Both the position numbers and the translations under genes were made by a program. DNA of 64,000 bases, taken from NCBI GenBank assembly GCA_951812965.1, contig OX638341.1, positions 434,001 to 498,000 on the forward strand, given 5' to 3'. The first letter of the stretch is position 1, and every line of letters begins with the position of its first letter. This DNA is from an uncultured Pseudohongiella sp. (GTDB lineage Bacteria > Pseudomonadota > Gammaproteobacteria > Pseudomonadales > Pseudohongiellaceae). The notes below the pieces were generated by a model. That model did not search any database and was not told where the DNA came from. It saw only the letters and a program-made list of their open reading frames with translations. This document shows positions 36,514-49,305 of the stretch, piece after piece.

Positions 36514-37272
36514 TCAGGTTCCTGCACTGGCGCAGATGGTTATGAATTCTTCCGCTTTCAGCGAAGCGCCTCCGATCAGACCACCATCGATGTCCGGCCG
36601 GGAAAACAACTCCTGCGCGTTGGCGGCATTCATACTGCCACCGTAAAGTATGCGGATATCTTCCGCAATCTCCCTGCTCCGCTTCGCCAGGCGCTCGCGA
36701 AGCATGGCGTGCACCGCCTGGGCCTGCTCCGGCGTCGCCGGCGTGCCGCTGCCGATTGCCCAGACCGGCTCGTAGGCGATCACGGCGCCGTTCATGGATT
36801 CCATTCCCACCTTGTCCGTCACGGCGTCAAGCTGGCGTGACACCACCGCCTCGGTCGTTCCGGCATCGCGTTCAGCCCGCGTTTCTCCCACGCAAAGTAT
36901 GGGAATCAACCCGCTTTCCCCGGCGGCGGCAAACTTGTCCGCGACCTCGGCGTCCGTCTCGCCCAGGTGACCCCGGCGTTCCGAATGACCGAGAATGACG
37001 AATTCGGCGCCACAATCCACCAGCATCGAAGCGGATGTCTCCCCGGTCATCGCGCCATCGTCCAGTCCGTAAAGATTCTGCGCTCCGGGCCGGATATTGC
37101 TGCCGGCCAGTGACTCGACCGCCTCGCTCAGGTGCAGATGCGCCGGACAAACGGCGATATCGACCCGGCCCGCGAGATTTTGCAGGGGTGGCTTGATGGC
37201 ATCAAGCAATTGCCTGTTTCGCGCCCGGGAACCATGCATCTTCCAGTTGGCAACTACTAGTTTGCGGCGCAT
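36514..37272 (-). CDS. tpiA: Triose-phosphate isomerase
   Basis: Interconverts glyceraldehyde-3-phosphate and dihydroxyacetone phosphate. 252 residues. Catalytic Lys in VVANWKMHGS, His in ILGHSERR and Glu in AYEPVWAIGSGTPATPEQ, with phosphate loop GGSMNAANA. Normal glmM-tpiA-secG order, although here an 840-base repeat region separates it from glmM. Confidence 0.98.
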   Translation of the reverse strand: MRRKLVVANWKMHGSRARNRQLLDAIKPPLQNLAGRVDIAVCPAHLHLSEAVESLAGSNIRPGAQNLYGLDDGAMTGETSASMLVDCGAEFVILGHSERRGHLGETDAEVADKFAAAGESGLIPILCVGETRAERDAGTTEAVVSRQLDAVTDKVGMESMNGAVIAYEPVWAIGSGTPATPEQAQAVHAMLRERLAKRSREIAEDIRILYGGSMNAANAQELFSRPDIDGGLIGGASLKAEEFITICASAGT

Positions 37273-38118
37273 GTTCCATATTTCCGAAGGCGTGAGTTCT
37301 ACCCGCGGACCGTGAAAAACGGGGCGCTAATACTAGCCGAGAGCTTGGTTTCGCGCAAGGAAACGAAGACTGGGCGACAATCCGGGCGAGGCATGCCTCG
37401 CCCCTACGCCTGGACGGATACATTTAGCCGGATTTCTGATGATGCTTGCCTCGCCCATACGCCTGGACGGATACATTTGGCCGGATTTTTGATGATGCTT
37501 GCCTCGCCCATACGCCTGGACAGATATTTTTAGCCGGATTTCTGACGATGCTTGCCTCGCCCCTACGCCTGGACGGATATTTTTGGCCGGATTTCTGATG
37601 ATGCTTGCCTCGCCTGTACGCCTGGACGGATACATTTGGCCGGATTTCTGACGATGCTTGCCTCGCCCATACGCCTGGACGGATACATTTAGCCGGATTT
37701 CTGACGATGCTTGCCTCGCCCATACGCCTGGACGGATATTTTTGGCCGGATTTCTGACGATGCTTGCCTCGCCCATACGCATGGACGGATATTTTTGGCC
37801 GGATTTCTGATGATGCTTGCCTCGCCTGTACGCCTGGACGGATATTTTTGGCCGGATTTCTGACGATGCTTGCCTCGCCCCTACGCCTGGACGGATATTT
37901 TTGGCCGGATTTCTGATGATGCTTGCCTCGCCTGTACGCCTGGACGGATATTTTTGGCCGGATTTCTGACGATGCTTGCCTCGCCTGTACGCCTGGACGG
38001 ATATTTTTGGCCGGATTTCTGATGATGCTTGCCTCGCCTGTACGCCTGGCCGGAATTCTGATGATGCTTGCCTCGCCTGTAGGGGCGACGCATGCGTCGC
38101 CCGCAATCCAGCCGGTCT
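37273..38118. repeat. Tandem array of a 53-bp unit flanked by REP palindromes (tpiA-glmM gap)
   Basis: From 37384 to 38102. GGGCGAGGCATGCCTCGCCC plus CTAC opens it (37384-37407) and the GACGCATGCGTC variant closes it (38079-38102). Between them TGGACGGATA-type units start at 37411 and every 53 bases to 38047, 13 in all, the last shortened. Each unit ends in GATGCTTGCCTCGCC, one half of a REP. The long open frames through it shift reading phase with every unit and are not genes. Bases 37273-37383 show nothing recognisable. Confidence 0.93.
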
Positions 38119-39471
38119 TCAAACGACCTGTTTGGCTACGAGTTCCGACAACTCATTGGCGAGCATCTCCACGTTTTCCGCATCCTCGCCTTCGACCATG
38201 ACGCGAACCACGGGTTCGGTGCCCGACGGACGCAGCAATACGCGCCCGTTTCGGCCGAGTTCGCGCTCGACTTTCGACACCGCGGCCCGCACCGCGGGGT
38301 TTGCGGTCGGATCCGCGCCGTTGGCAATCTGAACGTTGACCACCGACTGTGGAAATTTCTGCATCCCCCGACACAAATCGGCTAGCGACTGATCGAATCC
38401 GACAAGCGCGGCAAGCGTCTGCAATGCGGATACGATACCGTCGCCGGTGGTATTGAGATCGGTGATGATGATATGGCCCGAGGATTCACCGCCGAGACCC
38501 CAGCCGCGGTCGGCAAGTTCCTGCATGACATAGCGGTCGCCCACGGGACTGCGGGCAAACGGAATTTGCAGATCCCCGAGCGCGAGTTCAAGTCCGAGAT
38601 TGCTCATTTGGGTGCCGACGACACCGCCGAATTTCAACTCCTCGCGTTGCCGGTTGCGTGCGATCACGTAGAGTATTTCATCGCCGTCGACGATGCGGCC
38701 GTGATGATCGACCATGATGACGCGGTCGCCATCGCCGTCGAAGGCGATACCCAGATCCGCTCCGGAGTCCAGCACCTCGCGCGCCAGTTGCTCCGGCATG
38801 GTCGAGCCCCCTTGCCTGTTGATATTCAGTCCGTTGGGAGAAACGCCGATGGCGCTGACTTCCGCTCCCAATTCCTCGAATACGTTTGGTGCGATGTGAT
38901 AGGTGGACCCGTGAGCGCAGTCGACGACGATCTTCAGACCGCTCAGTTTCAGGCTCGGGCCGATGGTGCTCTTGCAGAATTCGATATAGCGCCCGGCCGC
39001 GTCGCTGACACGGGAAGCCTTGCCGATGGTTTCCGACGGAACCGTGGTCATTTCCTTGTCGAGCTCGGCCTCGATGGCGAGTTCGATCTCGTCGGGCAGC
39101 TTGGAGCCCTGACCGGAAAAGAATTTGATGCCGTTATCGTGGAAGGAATTATGGGAGGCGCTGATGACGATGCCCGCCTGGGCGCGCAAGGTGCGCGTCA
39201 GATAGGCTATTGCGGGAGTCGGCATGGGTCCGAGCAGGCTGATGTCGACTCCCGCGGCGGTTACGCCCGCTTCCAGCGCCGCTTCGAACATGTAACCCGA
39301 TATGCGGGTGTCCTTGCCAATCAGAATCTTGTTACGGCCGTTGCCAATGTCGCCGAAAACCCTGCCTGCTGCCCAGCCGAGTTTCAGCATGAAATCCGGA
39401 GTGATCGGCGTAATACCCACCCTGCCGCGAATGCCGTCGGTTCCGAAATAGCGTTTGCCGTTATTGCTCAT
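38119..39471 (-). CDS. glmM: Phosphoglucosamine mutase
   Basis: Converts glucosamine-6-phosphate to glucosamine-1-phosphate for peptidoglycan and LPS. 450 residues. Starts [19 protein letters not shown]. The active serine lies in [19 protein letters not shown], the metal loop is FDGDGDR, and the C-terminal [15 protein letters not shown] binds phosphate. Overlaps folP by 11 bases. Confidence 0.98.
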   Translation of the reverse strand: MSNNGKRYFGTDGIRGRVGITPITPDFMLKLGWAAGRVFGDIGNGRNKILIGKDTRISGYMFEAALEAGVTAAGVDISLLGPMPTPAIAYLTRTLRAQAGIVISASHNSFHDNGIKFFSGQGSKLPDEIELAIEAELDKEMTTVPSETIGKASRVSDAAGRYIEFCKSTIGPSLKLSGLKIVVDCAHGSTYHIAPNVFEELGAEVSAIGVSPNGLNINRQGGSTMPEQLAREVLDSGADLGIAFDGDGDRVIMVDHHGRIVDGDEILYVIARNRQREELKFGGVVGTQMSNLGLELALGDLQIPFARSPVGDRYVMQELADRGWGLGGESSGHIIITDLNTTGDGIVSALQTLAALVGFDQSLADLCRGMQKFPQSVVNVQIANGADPTANPAVRAAVSKVERELGRNGRVLLRPSGTEPVVRVMVEGEDAENVEMLANELSELVAKQVV

Positions 39472-40368
39472 GGCAGGTCCCGTTCGCTAAGCGGTCGCCC
39501 TGAACCATCGAGTGTACTCCAATCGCATCCACGGTGGCAGCCACATCGTGGCTGCGGACGATACGCGCGCCGCCGCTCAGGGCAAGCATAGCAGCAGCGG
39601 TGGAACCTGCCAGACGCTGATGGGGCGGACGGCCGGTGGCCGCGCCGATCATGGATTTGCGCGAAACTCCGGCCAGCACCGGAAAACCCTGTTCGGTAAA
39701 TCGCACAAATTCATTCAGCATGGTGAAATTGTGTCCGGTGGTCTTGCCGAAGCCGAATCCGGGGTCGATGACTATGCGCTCCCGATCAACGCCCGCCTCG
39801 ATGGCCGCGTCCGCGCGCCGGCGCAGGAAGCCGGCGACTTCGCCGACTACGTCCTGGTATTCCGGCTGTTCCTGCATTGTGTCCGGTTCGCCTCGCATGT
39901 GCATGAGACAGACTGCCATGCCCGTTTGCGCCGCGGCCTCAAGCGCGCCCGGCCGGCGCAATGCCCTTATGTCGTTGATCATGCCGACGCCGGCCGCGGC
40001 GGCCGCCTGCATGAGGTCGGGCGAACTCGTATCCACGGAAACAATCACGTCCATGCGCTCAAGCAACGCTTCCAGCACGGGCAACACGCGGTCCATCTCT
40101 TCCTGGGTCGACACCTCCCGCGCGCCGGGCCGGGTCGATTCGCCGCCGATATCAAGTAGCCGGGCGCCTTCGGCAAGCATGTTGTCCGCCCGCCGCAAGG
40201 CCTTGTCCAGGTTGACCCGGAATACCCCGTCGGTTTCGGCGCCGAGATCCGCGCCGTCGTAAAACGAATCGGGAGTCAGATTGATAACGCCCATGCATGC
40301 GGGGCGCGAGAGGTCCAGAATGCCTTGCGCGGTTTGCAGCGTTACTGTTGGCCGGGATTCGGGAACGA

Positions 40369-40372
<4 letters not shown>
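39461..40372 (-). CDS. folP: Dihydropteroate synthase, non-ATG start likely
   Basis: Joins pterin pyrophosphate and p-aminobenzoate. Core motifs: [47 protein letters not shown] and GVSRKSMIG. The first ATG (40294) would begin inside the first strand. The frame continues upstream as [13 protein letters not shown], which matches the conserved residues normally found before MGxxN. I therefore extend to a CTG at 40372 that overlaps the ftsH stop as CTGA, about 303 residues. No ATG, GTG or TTG is available there. The exact start is unproven. Confidence 0.85.
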
Positions 40373-42306
<1,934 letters not shown>

Positions 42307-42362
42307 GGCTGTGCCTCCTCCGGGTCAGACCCGGCCCGCATCCTTGCCGTTACTACAGAATC

Positions 42363-42989
42363 TCAATTCTGCCCGTGAAAACCACTTGCGAGCAAGTACA
42401 TTTCGCTGGAACGCGCCCGGGACGAGTCGGGTTTGCGGGTCTTTACCGCCGCGAACGAGGACTTGAGCGACGCCCGGAACTCCTCGCAGCCGGCGCCCTG
42501 GAATACCTTGACCAGCAAACTTCCGCGGGGAGCGAGTATACGCTGCGCGAGGTCAAGCGCAAGCTCCGCGAGACTCATGGCGCGGGGCTGATCGATTCCT
42601 TTCACTCCACTCATATTGGGGGCCATGTCGGAAATTACAAGGTCCGCCGTTCTCCCTCCGAGTAGTTCCAGCACCTTGTCCAGCACTGTCGAGTCGCTGA
42701 AATCACCCTGCACGAATTCAACTCCCGCAATCGGCTCCAGCGGCAGCAAATCAACCGCGATCACCCTGCCTTCGGCGCCGGTCGCCTCCTGCGCGACCTG
42801 GGACCAGCCGCCGGGAGCGGCGCCGAGATCGACGATCGTCATACCAGGCCTGATCAGGCGATCCTTTTGCTGTATTTCAAGCAGCTTTCCGCTGGCCCGC
42901 GAGCGATAGCCCAGTTCCCTGCTGCGCTTCACTTGCGGGTCGGAGAAATGCTCATGCAACCAGCGTTTGCTGGACTTCGACCGGCTCAT
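42363..42989 (-). CDS. rlmE: 23S rRNA (uridine-2'-O-)-methyltransferase RlmE
   Basis: Methylates U2552 of 23S rRNA on the 50S subunit. 208 residues. The [15 protein letters not shown] lysine helix, SAM loop [29 protein letters not shown] and LVKVFQG supply the K-D-K-E tetrad. Normal partner of ftsH. A YhbY-type gene often found next to it is absent: only 30 bases separate it from greA. Confidence 0.97.
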   Translation of the reverse strand: MSRSKSSKRWLHEHFSDPQVKRSRELGYRSRASGKLLEIQQKDRLIRPGMTIVDLGAAPGGWSQVAQEATGAEGRVIAVDLLPLEPIAGVEFVQGDFSDSTVLDKVLELLGGRTADLVISDMAPNMSGVKGIDQPRAMSLAELALDLAQRILAPRGSLLVKVFQGAGCEEFRASLKSSFAAVKTRKPDSSRARSSEMYLLASGFHGQN

Positions 42990-43019
42990 CCCGATATGGC
43001 TATCAATTAGTCGGAGTGG

Positions 43020-43496
43020 TTACAAATGCCTGACGGTTTCGATTTCGTACTCGATACTGCCGGCGGGCGCCTGCACGACGACTTCGTCGCCTTCGTGTTT
43101 GCCCATCAGCGCCCGGGCGATGGGCGAGACTACCGAGATCTTGCCGGAAGCGACATCGGCCTCGTCCTCGCCGACGATCTGGTAGGTCACGCTTTCCTCG
43201 GTATTCAGATTGAACAGGGTAATGGTGGAACCGAAAATGACCTTGCCGGAATGCTTGATCCGGGTAATGTCGATGACCTCGGAATCGGCGAGTTTGCGTT
43301 CGATCTCGGTTATGCGCCCTTCACAGAAACTCTGCTGTTCCCGGGCCGCGTGATACTCGGCGTTCTCCTTCAGGTCGCCATGTTCGCGCGCCTCGGCGAT
43401 GGCGGCCGATATCGACGGGCGGACGACGGTCTTCAGGTGTTGCAGTTCTTCCCGCAACTTCCTTTCGCCCGCAACTGTCATTGGCACTCTTCGCAT
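43020..43496 (-). CDS. greA: Transcript cleavage factor GreA
   Basis: Rescues backtracked RNA polymerase. 158 residues. The N-terminal coiled coil has the acidic tip ([16 protein letters not shown]) that enters the secondary channel. The C-terminal FKBP-like domain contains [26 protein letters not shown] and [10 protein letters not shown]. Lies 33 bases after carB. Confidence 0.98.
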   Translation of the reverse strand: MRRVPMTVAGERKLREELQHLKTVVRPSISAAIAEAREHGDLKENAEYHAAREQQSFCEGRITEIERKLADSEVIDITRIKHSGKVIFGSTITLFNLNTEESVTYQIVGEDEADVASGKISVVSPIARALMGKHEGDEVVVQAPAGSIEYEIETVRHL

Positions 43497-43529
43497 GAGT
43501 GAGCCTGTTCCGTATTACCTGGTGAAATT

Positions 43530-46500
43530 TCAACCGAGTTCCGCGTGCAATTGCTGAATCGTGTAGACGGACATGTTGTCACCGAACCGCAAGGCGTCGC
43601 AGACCGCGAACGCGCCGGCGATGGTCGTCGTACAGAAGACATCGTGACGAAGCGCCGTACTCCGGATCGTGGAAGAATCCGCTATTGCCTGCCTACCCTC
43701 GGTGGTGTTGAAGACCAGTTCGATTTCGTCGTTTTTTAGCATATCGACGATATGGGGTCTACCTTCGGCGACCTTGTTGACCCGTTTCACCGGGATGTCC
43801 GCCAATTCCAGCACTCTGGCGGTGCCCCGGGTCGCGGCCAGCCTGTAACCGAGATCGAGCAGTCTGTTGGCGACTTCCACGACATAAACCTTGTCGGGGT
43901 CACGCACGCTGATGAAAGCCGTGCCGGACTTTTCGATGACCGCCCCGGCCGCCATTTGCGCCTTGCCGTACGCTTCGGCGAAGGTGGCGCCGACACCCAT
44001 GACTTCGCCGGTGGATTTCATCTCGGGACCGAGAATCGGGTCGACGCCGGGAAACTTGTTGAATGGAAAGATCGCTTCCTTCACCGCGAAAGTCGCGGGA
44101 ATGATCTCTCTTGTGAAGCCTTGCTCCGCCAGGGACTTGCCGATCATGCAGCGGGCCGCCACCTTGGCCAGGGAAGCGCCGATACACTTGGAAACGAAAG
44201 GCACGGTGCGCGAGGCCCGCGGGTTTACTTCGATCAGGTAGACTTCGCCGTCCTGGTAGGCGAGTTGGGTGTTCATCAACCCCACCACGCCGAGTTCCAG
44301 CGCCAGCGCGGCAACCTGCTCACGGATCTGCTGCTGCACATCGTCAGGCAGGTTGTACGGCGGCAGCGAACAGGCTGAATCGCCGGAGTGAATGCCCGCC
44401 TGTTCGATATGCTGCATGATGGCGCCGACGATGACGTTCTTGCCGTCGCTAACCAGATCGACGTCGATCTCGATCGCCGCGCTCAGGAAATAGTCGAGCA
44501 GAACCGGGCTTTCGTTGGATACCTTGACCGCGTCGCGCATGTAGCGTTTCAACTCGGATTCGTTATAGACGATTTCCATCGCCCTGCCGCCGAGCACCCA
44601 GGAAGGCCGCACCACCAGCGGATAGGAAATGTCGCGCGCCTCCGCAAGCGCTTCCTCGACGCTGCGCACGGTGCGATTGGGCGGCTGCTTCAGTTTCAGC
44701 TTGCGAATCAGTTGCTGGAAGCGTTCGCGATCCTCGGCGCGGTCGATGGCATCAGGCGGAGTGCCGATGATCGGGGCGCCGGCGGCTTCGAGTTGCTTGA
44801 CGAGATTGAGAGGTGTCTGTCCGCCGAACTGCACGATCACGCCCTCGGGTTTTTCCAATTCGATGATTTCGCGCACGTCTTCAAAGGTAAGGGGTTCGAA
44901 GAAGAGCCGATCCGAAATGTTGTAATCGGTCGAGACGGTTTCCGGATTGCAATTGACCATGATGGTCTCGTAGCCGTCTTCGCGCATCGCCAGCGCGGCG
45001 TGTACGCAGCAATAATCGAACTCGATGCCCTGACCGATGCGGTTCGGCCCGCCTCCCAGCACTATGATCTTCCGGCGCGACGAGGGCCTGGCTTCGCATT
45101 CTTCCTCGTAGGTGGAATACATGTATGCGGTAGTGGAATCGAATTCGGCCGCACAGGTATCCACGCGTTTGAATACCGGGCGGATCTTCAGTTCATGTCG
45201 CCGGGCCTGGACTTCGTCCTCGCCGACATCGAGCAATTGCGCCAGACGGCGGTCGGAAAAACCCTTGCGCTTGAGGCGGAACATTTCCTCCGCGGAAACT
45301 TCTTCGAGATTTCTTCCCTCAAGCTCCTGCTCCCGCCTGACCAGATCCTCTATCTGGACGAGATACCAGGGATCGATCCCGGAAAGCCCGGCGACCTTGC
45401 GCACCGTCCAGCCATAACGGAAGGCCTCGGCGACGTACCACAGCCGTTGCGCTCCGGCTTCGGTCAACTCCCGGGTCAACTTCACCTTGATGTTGTCGGC
45501 GCCGCGGTCGAGTATCGGTTCGAGTCCGCAGACTCCGACTTCCAGCCCGCGCACCGCCTTTTGCAGGGATTCCTGGAAAGTGCGGCCGATTGCCATGACT
45601 TCGCCTACCGACTTCATCTGGGTGGTGATGCGGTCGTTGGCCTCGGGAAATTTCTCGAAAGTGAAGCGGGGAATCTTGGTGACGACATAGTCGATGCTCG
45701 GCTCGAAGGAGGCCGGCGTCACGCCACCGGTGATCTCGTTGCGCAATTCGTCCAGGGTGTATCCGATCGCCAGTTTCGCAGCCACCCGGGCTATGGGAAA
45801 TCCTGTCGCCTTGGACGCGAGCGCCGAGGAGCGCGACACGCGCGGATTCATTTCGATGACTACCAGCCGGCCGTCTTCGGGATTCACGGCGAATTGCACG
45901 TTCGAGCCGCCGGTTTCCACGCCGATCTCGCGCAGCACGGCGATGGCCGCGTTGCGCATGATCTGGTACTCCTTGTCAGTCAGGGTCTGGGCGGGCGCGA
46001 CGGTTATCGAATCCCCGGTATGGACGCCCATGGCGTCGAGATTCTCGATCGGGCAGACGATGATGCAATTGTCGTTGCGGTCCCGGACGACTTCGAGTTC
46101 GAATTCCTTCCAACCGATTAATGACTCGTCGATCAGCAGTTCGTTGGTGGGGGACAGTTCCAGGCCCCGCGAGCAGATTTCCTCAAATTCCTCGCGGTTG
46201 TAGGCGATTCCGCCGCCGGTGCCGCCGAGCGTGAAGGAAGGCCGGATGATGCAGGGAAAGCCTACCTTCTTCAGCGCCTCATACGCCTGCGTCATGTCAT
46301 GGGCCATGCCGTGGCTAGGTGTTTCCAGACCAATTGCCGACATGGCCTGGTCGAACAGTTCCCGGTCTTCCGCCTTGTCGATGGCTTCGCGGCTGGCGCC
46401 GATCAGTTCCACGCCGTATTTTTTCAACACCCCCATGCGATTCAGATCGAGCGCGCAATTCAGCGAAGTCTGTCCTCCCATGGTCGGCAACAGCGCGTCG

Positions 46501-46748
46501 GGACGTTCGCGCTCGATGATCTTCTCGACCATGGGCCAGGTGATCGGTTCGATATAGGTGGCGTCCGCCGTTGCCGGATCGGTCATGATGGTCGCGGGGT
46601 TGGAATTGACCAGGATGACGCGATAACCCTCTTCCCTGAGCGCGCGGCAGGCCTGCACGCCGGAATAATCGAACTCGCAGGCCTGGCCGATAATGATCGG
46701 CCCGGCGCCGATGATAAGAATACTATTGATGTCAGTGCGCTTGGGCAT
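43530..46748 (-). CDS. carB: Carbamoyl-phosphate synthase large subunit
   Basis: Makes carbamoyl phosphate for arginine and pyrimidines. 1072 residues. Two homologous ATP-grasp halves (first from [17 protein letters not shown], second from [17 protein letters not shown]) are followed by a C-terminal allosteric MGS-like domain (SVRDPDK to the LHAELG end). Its ATG overlaps the carA end by 17 bases. Normal length and complete motifs. Confidence 0.99.
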   Translation of the reverse strand: MPKRTDINSILIIGAGPIIIGQACEFDYSGVQACRALREEGYRVILVNSNPATIMTDPATADATYIEPITWPMVEKIIERERPDALLPTMGGQTSLNCALDLNRMGVLKKYGVELIGASREAIDKAEDRELFDQAMSAIGLETPSHGMAHDMTQAYEALKKVGFPCIIRPSFTLGGTGGGIAYNREEFEEICSRGLELSPTNELLIDESLIGWKEFELEVVRDRNDNCIIVCPIENLDAMGVHTGDSITVAPAQTLTDKEYQIMRNAAIAVLREIGVETGGSNVQFAVNPEDGRLVVIEMNPRVSRSSALASKATGFPIARVAAKLAIGYTLDELRNEITGGVTPASFEPSIDYVVTKIPRFTFEKFPEANDRITTQMKSVGEVMAIGRTFQESLQKAVRGLEVGVCGLEPILDRGADNIKVKLTRELTEAGAQRLWYVAEAFRYGWTVRKVAGLSGIDPWYLVQIEDLVRREQELEGRNLEEVSAEEMFRLKRKGFSDRRLAQLLDVGEDEVQARRHELKIRPVFKRVDTCAAEFDSTTAYMYSTYEEECEARPSSRRKIIVLGGGPNRIGQGIEFDYCCVHAALAMREDGYETIMVNCNPETVSTDYNISDRLFFEPLTFEDVREIIELEKPEGVIVQFGGQTPLNLVKQLEAAGAPIIGTPPDAIDRAEDRERFQQLIRKLKLKQPPNRTVRSVEEALAEARDISYPLVVRPSWVLGGRAMEIVYNESELKRYMRDAVKVSNESPVLLDYFLSAAIEIDVDLVSDGKNVIVGAIMQHIEQAGIHSGDSACSLPPYNLPDDVQQQIREQVAALALELGVVGLMNTQLAYQDGEVYLIEVNPRASRTVPFVSKCIGASLAKVAARCMIGKSLAEQGFTREIIPATFAVKEAIFPFNKFPGVDPILGPEMKSTGEVMGVGATFAEAYGKAQMAAGAVIEKSGTAFISVRDPDKVYVVEVANRLLDLGYRLAATRGTARVLELADIPVKRVNKVAEGRPHIVDMLKNDEIELVFNTTEGRQAIADSSTIRSTALRHDVFCTTTIAGAFAVCDALRFGDNMSVYTIQQLHAELG

Positions 46749-47877
46749 GGCCGCTCATCAACTCGATGAAATGATTGAACAGGGGCGAAGCGTCGTGAGG
46801 GCCGGGACTTGCTTCCGGATGTCCCTGGAAACCGAATGCGGGTCTGTCCCGGTGAGCGATGCCTTGCAGACTGCCGTCGAACAGTGAGCGATGGGTGCAA
46901 CGCAGGTTCTCCGGCAGGCTTTCCTCGTCGACTGCAAAGCCGTGATTCTGGCTCGTGATAAGCACCGTACCGTCATCCAGATTACGCACTGGATGATTGG
47001 CGCCGTGATGGCCATGGGGCATTTTTATCGTGCGCGCCCCGCTTGCGAGCCCGAGCAACTGGTGCCCGAGGCAGATGCCGAAAAGTGGAACGCCGGCATC
47101 GAGTAACTCCCGTACGGCGGCTATGGCGTAGTCGCAAGGCTCCGGGTCGCCGGGCCCGTTGGAAAGGAAAACGCCGTCCGGCCGCATGGCCGTCACTTCC
47201 GCGGCACGCGTGGTCGCCGGCACTACGGTGACGGCGCAACCGTGCGCGGCCAGCGTCCGCAGAATGTTCCGCTTGACGCCGAAGTCGTAAGCAACGACGC
47301 GGTAACGGCTTTCATCGACCGCCCGGTAACCCTCGCCGAGCGCCCAACTCCCCTGTTCCCATTGGTAGCTGTCCGCAATGCTTACTTCCCGTGCGAGATC
47401 CATTCCTTTCAGGCCGGGGAAGGCGCGGGCTTCGGCGAGCGCCCGTTCCGCACCGTTTTGCTTCAGTTCAGGTCCAGATAGCAGGCAGCCGTTCAATGAT
47501 CCCTTTTCGCGCAAAATGCGCGTCAGCCGGCGTGTGTCGATTTCCGCGATCGCCACGACTCCCTGTTCGCACAGAAAGTCCTGCAGTGTTTGCTGACAAC
47601 GAAAATTGCTCGCTAGCATCGGCAGGTCGCGAATGACAAGTCCGGCGGCCCAGGCCTTGAGCGACTCGTTGTCTTCGGAATTTGCGCCGGTATTGCCGAT
47701 GTGGGGGTAGGTAAGGGTAACGATCTGTCGCGCGTAGGACGGATCTGTGAGGATTTCCTGGTAACCCGTCATCGCGGTATTGAACACGACTTCGCCACTG
47801 CTGCATCCCAGTGCGCCAATGGCGATTCCCTCGAACAGATTCCCGTCTTCAAGGGCCAGAATCGCGGTCTTTTCCAA
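46732..47877 (-). CDS. carA: Carbamoyl-phosphate synthase small (glutaminase) subunit
   Basis: Releases ammonia from glutamine for CarB. 381 residues. N-terminal [15 protein letters not shown] and [17 protein letters not shown]. The class I amidotransferase nucleophile Cys is in [11 protein letters not shown], with catalytic His and Glu in [13 protein letters not shown]. The start codon is TTG (47877) with GGAG six bases upstream. The leader has a promoter, a small open frame and a terminator hairpin, suggesting attenuation. Confidence 0.98.
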   Translation of the reverse strand: MEKTAILALEDGNLFEGIAIGALGCSSGEVVFNTAMTGYQEILTDPSYARQIVTLTYPHIGNTGANSEDNESLKAWAAGLVIRDLPMLASNFRCQQTLQDFLCEQGVVAIAEIDTRRLTRILREKGSLNGCLLSGPELKQNGAERALAEARAFPGLKGMDLAREVSIADSYQWEQGSWALGEGYRAVDESRYRVVAYDFGVKRNILRTLAAHGCAVTVVPATTRAAEVTAMRPDGVFLSNGPGDPEPCDYAIAAVRELLDAGVPLFGICLGHQLLGLASGARTIKMPHGHHGANHPVRNLDDGTVLITSQNHGFAVDEESLPENLRCTHRSLFDGSLQGIAHRDRPAFGFQGHPEASPGPHDASPLFNHFIELMSGHAQAH

Positions 47878-47912
47878 CTTCAGCTCCAGTCAGCAGCGTG
47901 GAACGCGGACAC

Positions 47913-47943
47913 AAAAAAACGGAATGGAGATTGCTCCACTCCG
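47913..47943 (-). terminator. Attenuator-type terminator in the carAB leader
   Basis: Minus strand: CGGAGTGGAG, loop CAAT, CTCCATTCCG (47920-47943, one mismatch), followed by seven T (47913-47919). It lies only 36 bases before carA and after the carAB promoter, so it must be read through for expression. GTGGAACGC-type segments at 47987-47995 and 47898-47906 are perfectly complementary and could form a competing structure. Confidence 0.7.
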
Positions 47944-47946
47944 CTT

Positions 47947-47997
47947 TCAGCAGCAGCTTTCCAAGGGGCTGCCGGGACAGGTTTCAGCGTTCCACAT
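47947..47997 (-). CDS. Possible 16-residue carAB leader peptide
   Basis: ATG at 47997, product MWNAETCPGSPLESCC, stop at 47947, three bases before the attenuator stem. Position just upstream of the hairpin suits a translation-coupled attenuation mechanism. There is no convincing ribosome site and no run of regulatory codons (two Cys codons end it), so the call is tentative. Confidence 0.35.
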   Translation of the reverse strand: MWNAETCPGSPLESCC

Positions 47998-48008
47998 ACT
48001 GAGGGTGC

Positions 48009-48037
48009 ATTGTAGAAAGCTTGCGCGCCGCTGTCCA
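48009..48037 (-). promoter_or_regulatory. Sigma-70 promoter of carAB
   Basis: TGGACA (48032-48037), exactly 17 bases, TACAAT (48009-48014) on the minus strand, about 135 bases before the carA start. It stands 19 bases from the paired REP element at 48056. Confidence 0.65.
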
Positions 48038-48055
48038 CTCGCTGTGCAGGTTCAT

Positions 48056-48134
48056 GTAGGGGCGAGGCATGCCTCGCCCGCGGGTGGCCCCGATACCGTG
48101 CAACGCACACGGGCGAGGCAGGCCTCGCCCCTAC
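48056..48134. repeat. Paired REP element (79 bp), copy C
   Basis: Two inverted REP cores around a 31-base middle starting GCGGGTGGCCCCGATACC, clearly related to the middles of copies A and B. The second core has a G for T change (GAGGCAGGCCTCG). It fills the dapB-carA gap upstream of the carAB promoter. Confidence 0.85.
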
Positions 48135-48186
48135 AGTCTGACAAGAAATTGTATCTATACACTTGCAATTGGCGGCTTCCGGCCCG

Positions 48187-48987
48187 TCAACGGAGTACGT
48201 CGGTCATGGAGTAGAGGCCGGGGGGTTTGCCGGCTAGCCAGCGGGCGGCGCGTACTGCGCCGTTAGCGAAGGTCATTCGGCTGCCGGCCTTGTGGGTTAT
48301 TTCCAGCCGTTCGCCCGGACCGGCGAAGATTACGGTGTGTTCGCCGACGATGTCGCCGCCGCGAACGGTCGCGAAACCGATCGTTTCGCGATTGCGTTCA
48401 TCACCTGTTCCATGGCGGCCATAGATTGCGCAGTCATCCAGTTCCCGGCCGAGGGACTCGGCAATGGCCCGGCCCATCGCCAGCGCCGTTCCGGAAGGCG
48501 CGTCCTTCTTGTGGCGATGATGCGCTTCGACGATTTCGACATCGAAGCTTTCATCGAGCGCCGCGGCCGCCCTTCGCAACAGATCGAGGCTGAGGTTGAC
48601 GCCCACGCTCATGTTCGGTGAATGCAGCACGGCGATGTGTTCTGCCGCGCAAGCGAGCAAGGCGTGATGCTCCGCACCGAGTCCGGTAGTGCCCGTTACG
48701 AGAGAACGGCCGTGTTCACGGCAAAAGCCGATATGACCATGAAGCGCCGACGGGCTCGTGAAATCAATCAGCACGTCGAAATCCGCATCGCATCGTGCGA
48801 GTGAATCCACCGCCTTCACGCCGGCTTCCCGGCCCGCTGCAAGCAAACCCACGTCGAGCCCGAGCGCAAGATCGCCGGCTTCGACGGTTGCCGCACCCAG
48901 ACTGACGTCCGGACCCGCTTCCATGACGGCCTTGACGAGGCTTTTGCCCATTCGACCCGCGGCGCCCGCGATGGCGATCTTCAACAT
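48187..48987 (-). CDS. dapB: 4-hydroxy-tetrahydrodipicolinate reductase
   Basis: Lysine/diaminopimelate pathway. 266 residues. NAD(P)-binding IAGAAGRMGKSLVKAV, then TTGLGAEHHALL, SPNMSVGVNLSLDLL and the substrate-binding EAHHRHKKDAPSGTAL, all standard. First gene of the dapB-carA-carB order. dnaJ, often upstream of it, is not here. Confidence 0.98.
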   Translation of the reverse strand: MLKIAIAGAAGRMGKSLVKAVMEAGPDVSLGAATVEAGDLALGLDVGLLAAGREAGVKAVDSLARCDADFDVLIDFTSPSALHGHIGFCREHGRSLVTGTTGLGAEHHALLACAAEHIAVLHSPNMSVGVNLSLDLLRRAAAALDESFDVEIVEAHHRHKKDAPSGTALAMGRAIAESLGRELDDCAIYGRHGTGDERNRETIGFATVRGGDIVGEHTVIFAGPGERLEITHKAGSRMTFANGAVRAARWLAGKPPGLYSMTDVLR

Positions 48988-49305
48988 AAGTATTCGGTTT
49001 CAGGGGAAAACAGTGCCGATATGCTAACTCCCCTTCCCGGCACGCTTCAATCCCCGCCGCAACATTGATGTGGCCTGAATGCGTTATTGATTTGATTCGA
49101 ACTTGGTAGGTTCAATGACCATTGCAAGAAAAGAGTGCTCAAAAGATAATTATTTAACTTCGTGTGTTGATATTGACGGGATAAACGGGCACACTCCGCG
49201 CTCACCATATGAATCAGACTACGCAGGGTCGGCCATGGTCGACGTTTCGGCAATCTTATTCCAAGGGAATCACCTTAATAGTCCTGGGAAAGGAGTTTGT
49301 CCGGA
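48988..49305. other. Divergent promoter region of dapB and the ECF sigma gene
   Basis: 318 bases without a supported gene, AT-richer than its surroundings. It contains the promoter listed next and presumably the dapB promoter. Short open frames in it have no family features. Confidence 0.6.
49122..49150 (+). promoter_or_regulatory. Sigma-70 promoter for the ECF sigma-comF pair
   Basis: TTGCAA (49122-49127), 17 bases, GATAAT (49145-49150). It gives a leader of about 150 bases before the sigma gene. No ECF-type -35 (GGAAC) was convincing, so autoregulation is not indicated. Confidence 0.55.

Noticed and set aside
37333..38122. Two long overlapping minus-strand frames of 257 and 232 codons
   Set aside because: They run through the 53-bp array. 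The unit is not a multiple of three, so the repeat is read in three phases. No start signals or family.
44388..46121. 577-codon frame opposite carB
   Set aside because: Antisense shadow of a conserved enzyme.
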